Assembly: GCA_012931725.1 (NCBI GenBank)
Contig: CM022955.1
Location: 11,000,885-11,064,884 of the forward strand
From: Litsea cubeba
Lineage: Eukaryota; Streptophyta; Magnoliopsida; Laurales; Lauraceae
Direction: 5' to 3'
Length of the DNA stretch: 64,000 nucleotides
Shown piece by piece: positions 1 through 11,831 of this stretch. The number at the start of each line of letters is the position of its first letter. Positions within the stretch are counted from its first letter, which is position 1. Both the position numbers and the translations under genes were made by a program. The notes under the pieces were generated by a model, which saw only the letters and a list, made by a program, of their open reading frames with translations, was not told where the DNA came from and searched no databases.

Positions 1-3000
1 GGTAAGGCTGAAAACATCAATTTGCTAGTTAGATCATGATGACGCGGTTTGGGAAGAGCTTTGGTGAATATATCCGCCAACTGGTTAAATGAAGAAACAT
101 GAGGCAGAATAATCTTCTCAGTAACAATATGTTGACGGATGAAGTGACAGTCAATTTCTATGTGCTTTGTTCTTTCATGAAAAACCGGATTGTTGGCAAT
201 TCTTGTAGCACTGGTGTTGTCCCCATAGAGAGGGGTGGAACGACTAACAAGAACACCGAATTCATAGAGAAGGCGGCGGAGCTAGATAATTTCAGCACTG
301 GCGGATGACATCGCCCGATATTCTGCCTCAGCCGAAGACTTAGATACGGTGGTTTGTTTCTTGCACTTCCATGAAATCAGAGATTTCCCAAGAAACATAC
401 ACCAGCCAGTGGTAGACCTCCGAGAGTCCGGACAACCAGCCCAGTCAGCATCCGCATAAGCTGTTAAGTGCAGAGAAGTATCAGAAGAGAAGAAGAGTCC
501 ATGCTGAAGAGTTCCTTTAACATAGCGGAGGATGCGTAAGGCAGCAGCAATGTGCGGTTTGTGGGGGTTGCTAACAAACTGGCTAACCATATGAACGGCA
601 TGAGAGATATCCGGCCTAGTCATAGTTAGATAGAGTAAACTACCAACTATTCGCCGGAAAACAGATGGATCATCCAGTGGAGTGCCATCATCTGAACTAA
701 TTTTGCTGTTCAATTCCAGAGGCGTATCAAACGGGAGAGCATCGTCAAGCCTGGCCGATGTGATCAATTCTGTCGCATATTTGCGCTGACTTACCCTAAT
801 GCCTGATTTGTTACGGACAAACTCAAGTCCCAAAAAAGTAGGTGAGAGGACCAAGATCCTTCATTCTGAAGTGGCGAGTAAGGTGGTGTTTGAGATCCGT
901 AATGCTTGCATAATCATTACCACTGATAATCATATCATCAACATAGACTAAGAGGAATGTGCAGCCCTTCGATGTCCATCGCAGAAAGAGAACTATCAGA
1001 TTGACTTTGACGAAATCCAGCCTGAAGAATTGCTGTCCGGAATTTATCGAACCAAGCCCTAGGAGCTTGTTTAAGTCCATAAAGAGCTTTCTTCAATTTG
1101 CACACATGTTTCGGAGGATGGGCATAGCCAGGAGGAGGTTTTAAATAAACAGTCTCTCTCAAGTCCCCATGTAAAAAAGCGTTCTTGACATCCATTTGCC
1201 AAAGAGGCCAATTGCGGGCAGCCGCGACACACAGAAGAGTACGAACGGTGGTCATTTTTGCCACTGGTGCAAAAGTTTCCTCATAGTCAATTCCGTATTC
1301 CTGCTTTTAACCCTGTGCAACCAACCTGGCTTTGTAGCGATCAAGAGTCCCATCAGGATGTACTTTGATGGAGTATATCCATTTGCTACCAATCACAGAT
1401 GTTTTATCCGGGGCCGGTACCAATTCCATGTTTGGTTTGCTTCAAGAGCGACCAATTCCTCAGTCATAGCATCCTGCCAATAAGCAATCTTTGAGGCCTG
1501 TGAATATGAGGTGGGTATAGGAGTACTATCCAAGGAAGTAAGAAGAGCAGGAAATCCATAGCGGTTAGGGGCAACAGAAAGACGACTAGAGCGTCGAAGA
1601 GAAATAGTGCTAGAAGAAGTATCATTACCTGAAGACTCAAGAGGCGGCGCTGGGAGAGGATCAGGAGAGGAAGTCGCCAGAGGAGAGACCTTGTTCCGCC
1701 GGACATAGACTTTGAGAGGAGGTGATGGAGAAGTAGACTCTGAGAATTGTGGTAGATAGGAGACAGCAATAGGATGACTATCCAAATGTAAAGAAAAGAA
1801 GGGAATATGTTCCAAGAAAATAACATTACGAGAGATACGCATGCGTTTGTCCAAATGATCATAACACAAAAAACCTTTGTGTTCATGACTGTAACCCAAA
1901 AAAATGCATTTAGCAGCTTGTGGAGATAACTTTGTGCGCTCAGTAGGTGGAAGATGAACAAAACACAGGCAACCAAAAACACGTAAGTGAGAGTATGAAG
2001 GGGTGTGACCAAAGAGAACTCCGTAAGGAGTAGTCTTTCCTAGAACAGTGCTAGGAAGACGGTTGATAAGATACACAGCGGTATGTGCAGCATCACACCA
2101 AAATTTGGGAGGGACTAATGATGCAATCAGCAGAGCCCGAACAGTTTCAAGAATATGTCTGTTCTTTCTTTCCGCAATCCCATTTTGCTGAGGAGTATGC
2201 GGACAAGATTTTTGGTGAAGAATTCCTTTATCAGAAAGGAAGGCAGAGAAATTATGAGACATGTATTCTCCACCGGAATCTGATCGAAGAATTTTGATAG
2301 CTTTCTGAAATTGGGTCTGGACCATGTTATAAAATTTTTGAAAAATGGAGAATACTTCAGATTTCAGACGCATAAAGTAAATCCATGTATAACGAGAATG
2401 GTCATCAATAAAGGTCACATAGTATTTAAATCCCGTTCTACTCAAGGTAGGAGCAATTCCCCAAACGTCTGAATGAATGATGTCAAATGATGCCAAAGCA
2501 CGAGTATTATGAACAGGAAAGGGCAAAATATGACTCTTACTAAGGCAACAAGTTTCACACTTTGATTGAGATAAAGAAGACACCATTTTATTATCAATAG
2601 TAGAATCCAAAGAACCAATTTTAAACAAGGAAATTAAATTTGTATTGTTCAAATGACCAAGACGTTTATGCCAAACAGTCCACAATTTATTGAAGCGAGA
2701 AGAAGAAACAAACAAAGAATGATGTCCAAAGTCCAGCAAGAACAGGCGCCCATGTTTACTCCCCGTCGCGATCACCTTCCCAGTTTGTTGCCGCTGTATA
2801 ACACAACCAGAGGAAGAAAAGTGAACAAGATAACCATCATCAATAAGTTGTCCTACAGAAAGAAGATTGGTTGATAATTTGGGAACAAAGTAAACATTGG
2901 GAAGAGTGATGGACTGGCCAGAAATACTAGATAAAATAATGGTACCAACTCCTGAAATGAGTAGTTGATCACCATTAGCAGTGGTTATTTTCTCTTTTCC

Positions 3001-4161
3001 AAGATAAGGGTGGGAATCTGTGAAGCCATGTTCCACAGATGTCATGTGATTTGAAGCTCCTGAATCTAAAAACCAAGTGGAAGAGGTAATAGGAGAAGAA
3101 AGAGAGGCAGAGGAATGAAAAACAGGAGATGCTAGAGGAGATTGAGTTTGATACCGACCACCAGATATTCCCATAGACGCATATGTAGAAGTAACCGTGC
3201 TCTGGATTAGTTCTTGGATCTGAGCAGGAGTCATGGATACAGCCCCAGATGAAGTGCTTCCTGTATCTTGAGCCTGGAAGGCGGAAGGATTAGTCTGTCG
3301 TGGTAGATGTGAGGGAGGCTTCTTAGGCAGCCACGCATTCTTACGCTGGAGGCTGCGGCAGTCATCTATAAGATGACCAGACCTCTTGCAGTAGCGACAG
3401 ATCAACTTCTTGCGGCAATTCTTGGTAATATGACCAAATCCTTTGCATTCATAGCATTGAGTGGGCTTCGGATTGGGGGTTGCTAGAAGAGCAGAGTCAG
3501 CCGGAAGAGGTGTAAGGAATGCCTTTGGTTCGTCAAGAATAGCCCGCTGGGAGGTGAGACGAAGTTCTTCGCGAAGTACTTCTTGAAAGCATGTATCAAG
3601 ATTAGCTGACTGTTCTCGGTTCATTAGGGCAGACCGAACCGATTCAAATTCTGGCCGTAGATTCATAAGGAACTGGCTAATGTGAGTTTCTTCTTGGAGT
3701 TTAAGAGCCTCGGAGAGAAAGCCAGAGGAGACTGTCTGAATCAACATGGAATCCCGTTCAGTCCATAAAGTTAGGAAGCCATTATAGTATTCCTGCACAG
3801 ATCTATCCCCTTGAGTAAATTTAGCAATTTCACTATCCAAGTGAAATTTACGGGCTTTGTTGGTTTGATGGTAGATTTTCTTGAGATGAGCCCACATAGC
3901 TGCAGCTGTAGTATAAGCTTGAAGAGCCACAGCAAGGGAAGAATCAATGGAGTTCAGAATCCAAGTAATAACTTTGGCATTTTCCTTGGACCAGGTGGCT
4001 ATGACTTTGGAGTCTGTGGTACTTGTAGTAGAAGGGCTTGTAACTGTTCCATCGAGATAACCAAATAGCCCCTGTCCTTCTACGAAATTCTTCAGATGGA
4101 AGGACCAGGCCATATAATTTTGCCCATTAAACTTAATTGGAATAACATCATATTTCTCCAT
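1..4161 (-). pseudogene. copia gag-pol polyprotein, frameshifted and with a nonsense codon
   Basis: The start is set at 4161, where the protein begins MEKYDVIPIKFNGQNYMAW; every related copy here starts at the same motif. The long frame to about 1393 covers gag, two CCHC zinc knuckles (CYECKGFGHITKNC and CRYCKRSGHLIDDC), the aspartic protease signature WFLDSGASNHMT, and the integrase with HSDVWG, RSDSGGEY and ERKN around its catalytic D, D and E. RT and RNase H then continue in other frames (1264-938, 1080-823, 854-282), which shows frameshifts near 1400, 1000 and 840. At 282-284 a TGG seen in the sister copy has become TAG, cutting the RNase H frame. The tail continues in frame toward position 1 ([24 protein letters not shown]). 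Confidence 0.93.
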
Positions 4162-5520
4162 TATTAGCAATTGCAGCAGGATGGAAGATAGAGCATACAA
4201 ATAGTGAGAAGAACAGCAGCAGAGTGAAAAATCCAGCAGCAGCAGAGAAGAAAAACAACTCTCAATGTAGAGAAAGATGTAATCTGCTATGATTTCACTA
4301 ACTAAGCATGAACCATGCTGTTGGAATGACTGATAGATGCATTCAGCAGAAAATAGTAAAGAACAGAAAATCAATAGAGCCAGACGAACTGGAATTTCTG
4401 GGCAGAAGCTGTGTCTGGGCCCCACAACTTGATCCAATCACTGATCAGAGTATAATCTCTCTAAAGTGGATCAAATGTACTTCCTGTAGTTCCAAATCTG
4501 ATGAGATTTGGAGAAAGATCCACAAATCTGGACGATGATGATGAACTTTGTCTGAGGAAACCGTCAGATGAAGAAGAGGTTGGAAACTACCTCAAAGGTG
4601 ATGGAAAAATTCCTGAAAAATCACCATAATTCCCAGAAAAATGAGTCGACCAACACTAGGTGGACTGTTGGTGCTGTCTAGATCATCGTCTGTGGGCAGC
4701 ACTGAAGCAGTGAAGCAGTTTACTGAATACCGCACGACACGTCCAGCTTCGTCAGTGGGTCGATTTGAACAGAGATCCTATTGGAGGATCAGTGAGCAGA
4801 TCAGAGGTGGAGGATAGAAGGGCAAGCTATTTTCGCAACTCCAGGCCAAAGTTTCACTCAGAACGGATCAAAATCCACAAATTTGGACGGCTGAGATGGA
4901 AATTGTTGCACAAAACTGAAATAACACAAAACAAGGTGGATATCCTACCTCTGATGACCCATAAATCTTGAAAAAATGTTCATAAATAAGAGAAGAAATT
5001 GACGAACACTATGGGCTACTTTTGCTACTTTGATGATGATGATCACAGGTGGGCCACGTTGGGCCAGTAGTGAACCAGAAAGCACAAACGGTAAAAACCG
5101 TGAAGCTCGTCAGTGTGTCGATTTGAACATGAACTCCATGAGCGGATCAACAGCAAGATCAGAGGTAGGGGATGGAAGGACAAGATATTTTCGTAACACC
5201 AGGCCAAAGTTTCACTCAAATCGGATCAAAATCCACAAGTTTGGACGGTTTTGATGAAAACAGAGGCAAGAAATAGAAATATCACAAATGTTGCTGGAAA
5301 CCTCACCTCTGATGGAAGAAAAAATCCAGAAAAATGCTCATAAATACCAGCAATGCTGGTCGACCATGATGGAGGTGGTTTTGAGAGAGGTTGAAGTTGA
5401 TCTGAAGTGGGCCACGTCTTGATCAGGGATGATCAGACACTATCAGGGATGATCAGACACAATCAGGAAGAAGATCCAGGTCAGGGAGAATGACTGAATC
5501 AATTTGAGAAGGTAACTATG
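4162..5520 (-). other. copia copy 1 untranslated leader with internal repeats
   Basis: This 1.36-kb region lies between PBS and gag and has no sustained frame. It contains diverged repeats of one module at about 4505-4680, 4800-5000 and 5150-5360. Each has a line like GATCAAAATCCACAAATTTG, then a CACCTCTGATG or AAAGGTGATGG stretch, then a GTCGACCA box. A 21-bp unit (GATCAGGGATGATCAGACAC-like) is repeated in tandem near 5421-5462. The same modules recur in the leader at 55328-56466. Confidence 0.7.
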
Positions 5521-5532
5521 GCTCTGATACCA
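5521..5532 (-). other. primer binding site, initiator-Met tRNA type
   Basis: The minus strand reads TGGTATCAGAGC directly after the 5' LTR, the standard plant initiator-Met PBS. Confidence 0.95.
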
Positions 5533-5869
5533 TGTAATAATGTGAGAAAGAGAGAAATAATCAAAGAAGAAGAATGAGAGAAGGTCATCCTCTCTTAGAG
5601 TATCGACAGTCTATTTATAATGATGTTGTGCCTCAATCAAGGCCCTAATTGTGTTAAGAATACAATTAAAAGAATAGAAAAGATGTAACCTAGTCAAATA
5701 AGGAAACTAAAAATGAGACTATTTAGCTACACAATGTTGAACTATTTAGCTACACAATGTTGACTATACAGCTACACAATCTTCTAGAACATGGGCCCTT
5801 GATGGGCTGAGTTTGTTGACCATGGGCCCTTGATGGGTTGAGCTTGTTTAAGGCCTATTATCTTCTACA
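5533..5869 (-). repeat. 5' LTR of copia copy 1
   Basis: This 337-bp LTR begins TG and ends CA on the + strand (TGTAATAATG...TCTTCTACA) and abuts the PBS. It contains a short tandem array, TTTAGCTACACAATGTTGA-like, repeated three times at about 5718-5781. Its terminal TTATCTTCTACA matches the LTR end of the copy at 50815-56795. Confidence 0.9.
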
Positions 5870-6985
5870 GAATCTGCTTATGGTCTTCATAGATCTAGAA
5901 AAGGCGTATGACCGAGTACCTAGAGATTTAATTTGGTGGGTTTTAAATAGAAGGAATGTTCCAAGATGTTATATTGAAATTATTAAAGACATGTACGAAT
6001 GAACAATATCGAGTGTGGGAACCACCTGTGGAGAGACGGATGAGTTTCCAGTGAGGATAGGTTTGCATTAGGGGTTAACTCTAAGCCCTTATCTTTTTGC
6101 ATTGATTATGAGTGAGTTAACTGCTCATATTCAAGAGCAGGTACCTTGGTATATGTTGTTTACAGATGATATAGTGTTGGTCGATGAATCAAGAGATGAT
6201 GTGAATGCAAAACTCAAGAGATGGTGGGAGGCTATAGAATCCAAAGGCTTTAAAAATAAGTCGTACAAATACAAAACATATGGATTGCAACTTTAGTGAA
6301 CATATATAAATAGTTGAAAGTACTGTGAGAATTGAAGCCCACGAGATGCCACAAAGAGATTCTTTCTGTTTCCTTGGCTCGATAATTAGTAAGGATGGGG
6401 AGATTGATGAAGATGTTGAACATACGATAAACGCGGGATGGTTATAGTGGAGACTTGCTTCTGGAGTGTTTTGTGACCGACGAATGCCAACAAGATGAAG
6501 GAAACTTTTTACAGGACTGTGATTAGACCAGTTATGGCCTATGGAGTAGAATGTTGGCCAATTAAGAAGCAACATGTGCACAAAATAGATGCAACAAACA
6601 TGAGAATGTTGAGGTAGATGTGTGGTAAAAGTAGGAAAGATAAAATTAGAAATGAGCGATTTTGAGAGCACTTAGGGGCAACATCAATAGCGGATAAAAT
6701 TAGAGAAACCCATTTGAGATGGTTTGGGCATGTCCCCATTTGAGATGGTTTGGGCATGTCCAACGTAGGCTGACAATGATGCTAGTAAGGAAAAGTTTGG
6801 CTATGTAGGTTGATGGCCCACCAAAAGAAAGGGGTAGGTTGAAGAGAATGTGTATGGAGGTAGTACAAATGGACCTGAAAAAGTACAACTTATTTAAGGA
6901 TTTGGCCCAAGATAGATCGGAATGGAGAGAAAGAATTCATGTAGCCGACCCCAACATAGTTGGGACAAGGCTTTGATGATGATGA
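5870..6985 (+). pseudogene. RTE-type non-LTR retrotransposon (LINE), 5'-truncated remnant
   Basis: Broken frames encode LINE reverse transcriptase pieces: [15 protein letters not shown] near 5885, then LFALIMSELT, then the catalytic-motif region LFTDDIVLVDESRDDV near 6165 (normally F/YADD). The 3' part reads RHLRWFGHV-like and ends VADPNIVGTRL followed by (GAT)n at 6970-6985, the usual 3' end of plant RTE LINEs. Several stops and shifts are present. A 25-bp tandem duplication (TTTGAGATGGTTTGGGCATG, 6711-6760) is visible. The left edge coincides with the copia LTR end, so copia copy 1 probably inserted into this LINE. Confidence 0.9.
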
Positions 6986-8539
6986 TAAATCTTTATCCTT
7001 TTTTACGTAGATGGATCCATAATTATATATAATGATAATATTGCTCTAATGTTTTTTTATGGTGTAAACCCCTTCTCTTCCTCTCTCTCCTCCCGCTGTT
7101 TTATGCATTTATGAACTATAAATGTGTAGAACCATTAGATCTATTTAGTTACATGAATCAGAATGTTGGACAATGGAAAAGGAGTAAGAGTTAAAAGTAC
7201 TTGTGACGTAGTTGCTAATACTGATGTTTTGAGTTATTGTAGAGGATGGCATTGGGAATTCATACATTGATGACACAATGAAAGAAAAAGACAATCAAGG
7301 AATATTATTTGAAATGGTCTGGACACGTACATAAAGGACCATAAATAGCTTTTCTATGACGAGTTCAGGTGGTCGAAGCTAGGTACCTGGATACTTAAAA
7401 ATAGGCCATGTATTGTGACATATATTATATATGATACTTCATGTTCTATATGTAAAATCTGTCTCTATGATCTCCACGGCATGTCCTGCTGTATCCATCA
7501 GCATTTGGGCGCCGTAGAGATGGATCCAAATCAGTTGTCGAATGTTCAAAATTAATTAAATCAAAACAGCACTTTAATGATCATTTGGACCATCTAATCA
7601 GGTCCAATCAAGGCCAAATATGACGAACAATTGTTGTACATTGTCTAATTTGGGGTCCATGGATCATGACCCAAATCTGGCCCAACACACTCCAAATCAG
7701 GCCCATCAGACCTGGTGCATTCTCATGCTCCTTTGACTGGTCCCATCGATCCAAAAAGTGGGGACCACAGCCCCCTTAGTGGGGGACATCCAATTTATTC
7801 CAATGCAAGCAATATCATGAATGGAAACTTTCCCATAACAGGTTCATCATCCATGAAGGAATCATTTACTCAAGAAATTTCTAAGATAGTGGCCGAGTTG
7901 GAGGAGTTATTGAAGTAGCAAGAGGAAAGATCATGCAAGAAGGCAAGTTGATCCATGCAAGGAAGGGGATGTCCAAGTGCTGGAGGATTTGCTAGCTAGA
8001 CTTTCTATTTAAGTTCCTTTTATTTGAGTTTAAGTAATGCATTGTAATAAGGACATTATTTTGATAGGTTTTTCTATATTGTTTAGACATGATTAAAGGC
8101 TGGGATTAGAAATAATCTTAAGATGATTTTAGTATGATAATCATGAAAGCATAGCTATGGAACGCCCAACCCTAGCTGGTTTATTAATCTTTTATCAATA
8201 AAATTGCATTATTGCAATTATTATTTTCTTCTCCTATTGGTTTGAGAAATAATTTCTCCTAAAGATTGAAGATTGTTTTAAGTGGTGGATTGTTGTCTCC
8301 TTATGATTGCTTGAGTTTTTGTTAAATTCGGTAAGGGATTGGAATTGGGGTTTCCATTCAGTTGGGCTCACCTTTTCGGCTGTCATTTCTTGATTTGGAT
8401 ATTTAATTGGATTGATATTCTTTTTAAGAATTGTTGTTGGCATTCCTTTTGGTATGATTTGATAAACAGTGCTAAATGAGACAACAATAACTTTCCTTTT
8501 GTTTTGTCACTTTCAAGTTGAAAGATTCTCAAGACTGTT
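6986..8539. other. no gene recognised; contains a dispersed repeat and an LTR/leader-like stretch
   Basis: No frame here shows a recognisable domain. 7389-7516 matches a repeat also found near 22645 and 23547. A short open frame at 7715-7918 has no recognisable family. 7980-8500 has the feel of an LTR R-U5 region (ATCAATAAAATTGCATTATTGC) but no partner LTR or PBS was found, so it is left unassigned. Confidence 0.4.
7389..7516 (+). repeat. dispersed repeat family 'GGATACTTCAAAATAGGC', copy 1
   Basis: About 120 bp beginning CTGGATACTTAAAAATAGGC and passing through GTATTGTG, GATACTTCA, TGTAAAATCTG and ATTTGGGCG. The same order of blocks is found at 22645-22790 and 23547-23655. The function is unknown. 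Confidence 0.55.
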
Positions 8540-8797
8540 TGATGCAGGCCCTAAGGTTAGTGATGCAAATAGACCTCTGGCCACGTGTATGGCCCAAGTT
8601 AATTTAGGAGTTAACTAATTATTTGGCATTAGGTTTTTTTCCTCCGAATGGGCTTAGTGGGTATGGTCTCGGGTAGCAGAGACTTCAGAGGCTTGGATAG
8701 GTGGCTTGAGTGCAGTGATGATGGAATGGAATCGATGGGAAGGATAACGTACCTGACGAAGGTGATCCGAAGAGGATTGTCCAATCTGATACCAAAC
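8540..8797 (-). other. rearranged LTR piece, leader and PBS of a degraded LTR element
   Basis: 8540-8560 copies the start of the LTR at 8798 (TGATGCAGGCCCTAAGGTTA). 8561-8636 is an inverted copy of that LTR's other end (13009-13080). 8783-8794 reads AATCTGATACCA, a decayed PBS next to the LTR at 8798. So this was a minus-strand element whose interior is almost wholly lost. Confidence 0.55.
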
Positions 8798-9439
8798 TAA
8801 TGCAGGCCCTAGGGTTAGGGCTTGTGGGGAAGTGCCGAAGCACAATACCAGTCTTGAAGCACGTGTCTGTAGACATTACATATCTCCACAGAGACTATAA
8901 CGAGGACGCATCTCAATAGGAAAACCCAATTCTATTAATCAACTCTCGCTAAATATTTCTTCTCTACAATGCCATATAAATAAGAAGAGAATACTTGTTG
9001 GCTAAGAAACCTAATAATCTAACTTAAGAGTTATAATAAGAATTCTAATGAAATTGGAAACCGAATTGGCGCAGCCCGGATCCGTGATTCGATAATAGAT
9101 CAATCTCCCGAAGGATTGATCGAATCCAACAATGGATTCAACTACTAGGGAACCCTCACAAGCGGAGAAAACACCATGAGAGATAAATGTCAAAGAAACT
9201 TTAATTGATTGAAAATAAGCATTCTATTGTAATGAGGCCTAACATCCTTATATAGAGGAGTTGGCTTAATCTCTAAGCCACGATATTTCCTAATATTTGA
9301 ATAATGCCTAAAATAGGAAACATACTAGTATTAATCCTAAACAAATCAAACTATTTAATAATACTCCTAACTAAATGGATGTCCCGTTGGGCCTATAGAC
9401 TGGACCCAATGGGTTGGCTGACCTATTGTCTGGCCTGCA

Positions 9440-10689
9440 TCAATTCTCCCTCGCTTGAAAAAACTCAACTCTGGTGAGTTGACAAGTTGATAATACGGGA
9501 GAGAATTCGACCGCAAGTGCTGGAAATGTCCTCCTGGGTAGAAAATCAATCGCACAAACTTCAGAATGGTCTTTCGATCTTCATTTGCTTTGTGTATCTT
9601 GCAAGCTTCATGTAGTCTTATTCTCCATTTAGAAGTAGATGGGAGATGTCGCTTCTTTTGATGTTTGCATTGAGCTCGGATGTGTGATCTGACCATTAGA
9701 TGCTTCAGGTGTTGCTTTTGTACCAACAAATCATGAACATTGACTATCCATTGTGACTCCACGAAAATGAAGTCAATGTGAGGAACTTCAATAACTTGAT
9801 CTTCTTGTGAAACCACTGGGAATATTGATTTTGAGTTCCGATGACGCAATTGGATTTTTTGGAAGAGGCATGATAATCAGATCTACCGGATGTTTTATCT
9901 TTTTGCTAACTTGGTCAGAGTCTTCAATGTGTGCTAGACCTTGTACTTCCTCAACCCTTTGCAGCTCTGGATTGGCATTGCCTTGATCAATATTGCTTGA
10001 ACTCACGAAATCATCTTGGCTATGAACTTGCTCTTCAATGTCATCCTTGATGTCTTCTGTTGTCTCTTTTGGTGCAATCATGACTTCTCTTTCAACTTTT
10101 TGCTCTTTTCGTGGCTCTTTTATTGAAGGTGATGATGTAGACGATGATGAGGCTGTCGATGCCATTTGAATGAGCATAACCCTTTTTCCATGCCACAGAA
10201 GGGTATACGTGTTCGCCTCTTTAACATGTCGAACTTTTTGATAAAAAATCCATGGAGAAATATACATATGGATCACATCACGCCAAATTTTGTCCTCATA
10301 ATAGACCATCTTGAATAATACCAAACATCTATGAGTCACGGGGATAACATGACCATTAGACCATGTGACTTGGTAGGGGGCTTAGAAAACTTCTCAGTTG
10401 GCCAATGAAGTTTGTCAATGGCCTCGTGCGCGACAAAATTTATCGCACTGCCATTGTCAATAATCAAATTAGCATATTTGTCTTCGACTGTTACCCGCAT
10501 GTGGAATTTCTTAGCCTGTTTCCATTCTTCTTCTTCCTTCTCATTTGTATTAAGGAGTCGACGAATGATAAGAGTGGGATTATCTTCTCCTGCAAAAAGT
10601 ATTTCCATAAAATGGGCTCTTGATCTTTGTTGAAGTTTTTCTTCTTCAGAATGCCAAATTTCATTTTCAGCCCGAAGTGCTTTCAACAT
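9440..10689 (-). pseudogene. gypsy-type gag C-terminus and retropepsin-like domain, frameshifted
   Basis: The minus strand from 10689 contains NLIIDNGSAINFVAHEAID, a retropepsin-like active-site block of the kind D-x-G-S. Across a frame change at about 10336 it continues with ISPWIFYQ and ANTYTLLWHGKRVMLI. These correspond to DILLGRPWMYDK and NTYTFMHGETQVTLRP in the intact gag-protease at 40786-42471. The last part ends ELSFFKRGR just before the LTR, like the RGRTLFQPGE ending of the younger element. A further gag scrap lies upstream at 11397-11161, separated by the MITE. No polymerase domain follows. Confidence 0.75.
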
Positions 10690-10883
10690 ATGCGTCTTGA
10701 ATGGTCATGCAAAAAATACATCTTATCTCGTATTTCTGATCGCAAACCTCTCATATATCGCTTTTTATCATCTTTATCTATACCCTTTAAATTACAATCA
10801 AATTCCAGATTTTGATAGTGGTGCGTGTACTCATTAATTGTCAGATCTCCTTGCTTCAAATGGAGGAACTGCTCAAAGTAGAC
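10690..10883 (-). other. degraded gag region between protease and MITE
   Basis: This is internal sequence of the 9067-12941 element. It would be gag on the minus strand, but stops interrupt every frame and no motif is readable. Confidence 0.45.
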
Positions 10884-11075
10884 CTTGGTTTAAAAAATCA
10901 GCCAAGTCCGAGTCGACTCGGACTCGGCACATACCGAGCCGGGTCGCATGGGACTCGGACTCGGACTCGAATCATGTGACTCAGCCGAGTCGCATTAGTC
11001 CTCATGCGACTCGGCGAGTTGACTTGGACTTGGCCATGAACGAGTCGGGTCCCAAGTCCGATTTTTTAAACCATG
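10884..11075. mobile_element. hAT-like MITE with CATGGTTTAAAAAATC termini
   Basis: This 192-bp element has inverted termini CTTGGTTTAAAAAATC and CATGGTTTAAAAAATC (15 of 16 match) and a perfect 8-bp duplication AAGTAGAC at 10876-10883 and 11076-11083. The interior is made of repeated ACTCGG/CCGAGT words. An 8-bp duplication points to hAT. A larger relative is at 60219-60811. Confidence 0.85.
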
Positions 11076-11204
11076 AAGTAGACTAATTTCTTATAGTATC
11101 GATCCCCTACGAGTCGACTTGGACTCGGCCATGAACGAGTCGGGTCCCGAGTCCGATTTTTTAAACCATGAAGTAGACTGATTTCTTATAATATCGATCC
11201 GCAT
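11015..11204. repeat. 95-bp tandem duplication across the MITE right end
   Basis: Units 11015-11109 and 11110-11204 differ at only a few sites. Each contains the MITE's right terminus plus the flank AAGTAGACT...CTTATA.TATCGATCC, so the duplication happened after the MITE inserted. Confidence 0.85.
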
Positions 11205-11396
11205 ATCTCTTTTGATAAAGTTTTCTTTGTTGCTCAATTGGATCTTCAATGCTTCTCATATTGGATGCAAAATAGAAATAAGACATTTTTTGTTTCAAAG
11301 ACGAACTGACCCGACGTATGCACGTGAAGACTGATCGTTGATCAACAAGAAAAATTTGTGCTTTGGATAGGGTTGGTTCCTTGAAAACTAGTCCCA

Positions 11397-11790
11397 CTTG
11401 TAGTTTTTTTTTTTTTTTTTCTATTTTTTTTGCTAGTGGGCTGCTGCTGGACTTGGGTCCGGACTCAGATCAGGCCCGAACTGCACGTCAGGCCAAAGTC
11501 AGAAGCTGGGACTGGGTTGTGCTGCTATGAACTACAACGAAGAGAAAGTAAAGGAGAGGGCTCTGGCGATGGTGGGATGATGTCGATGGTGGGACGATCG
11601 CAGTCTTGATGAGAGTGGATGAGGCCATGGAGTTGTGCGACGATAATGCGACAACTTGTCGTGGCTGCCAGGTATGCTATCCCAACTCGGATCTCCTTCT
11701 ACCTCTTCTGGGGTTTCAACGAAGGGACTGTGGGAGTGAGGTTTGAACGAGATGGGATTGTGGGGGTTCGGTGGTACTGGGAGATGAAGG

Positions 11791-11831
<41 letters not shown>

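Larger units (their letters stand above)
1..5869 (-). mobile_element. Ty1/copia LTR retrotransposon, copy 1 (3' LTR outside window)
   Basis: Reading on the minus strand the order is 5' LTR (5869-5533), initiator-Met PBS (5532-5521), long leader, gag-protease-integrase-RT-RNase H. The window opens a few tens of bases past the polypurine tract. The copy at 50815-56795 has the same bases directly after its tract, so the 3' LTR should lie just beyond position 1. Internal coding sequence is closely related to that copy, but the LTR is different, so the two are sister families. It is broken by frameshifts and at least one nonsense codon, so it cannot be autonomous. Its target duplication cannot be checked because the left end is missing. 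Confidence 0.93.

Noticed and set aside
1464..2012. 182-aa minus-strand frame and similar overlapping frames across copia genes
   Set aside because: These are alternate-frame shadows of copia gag-pol.
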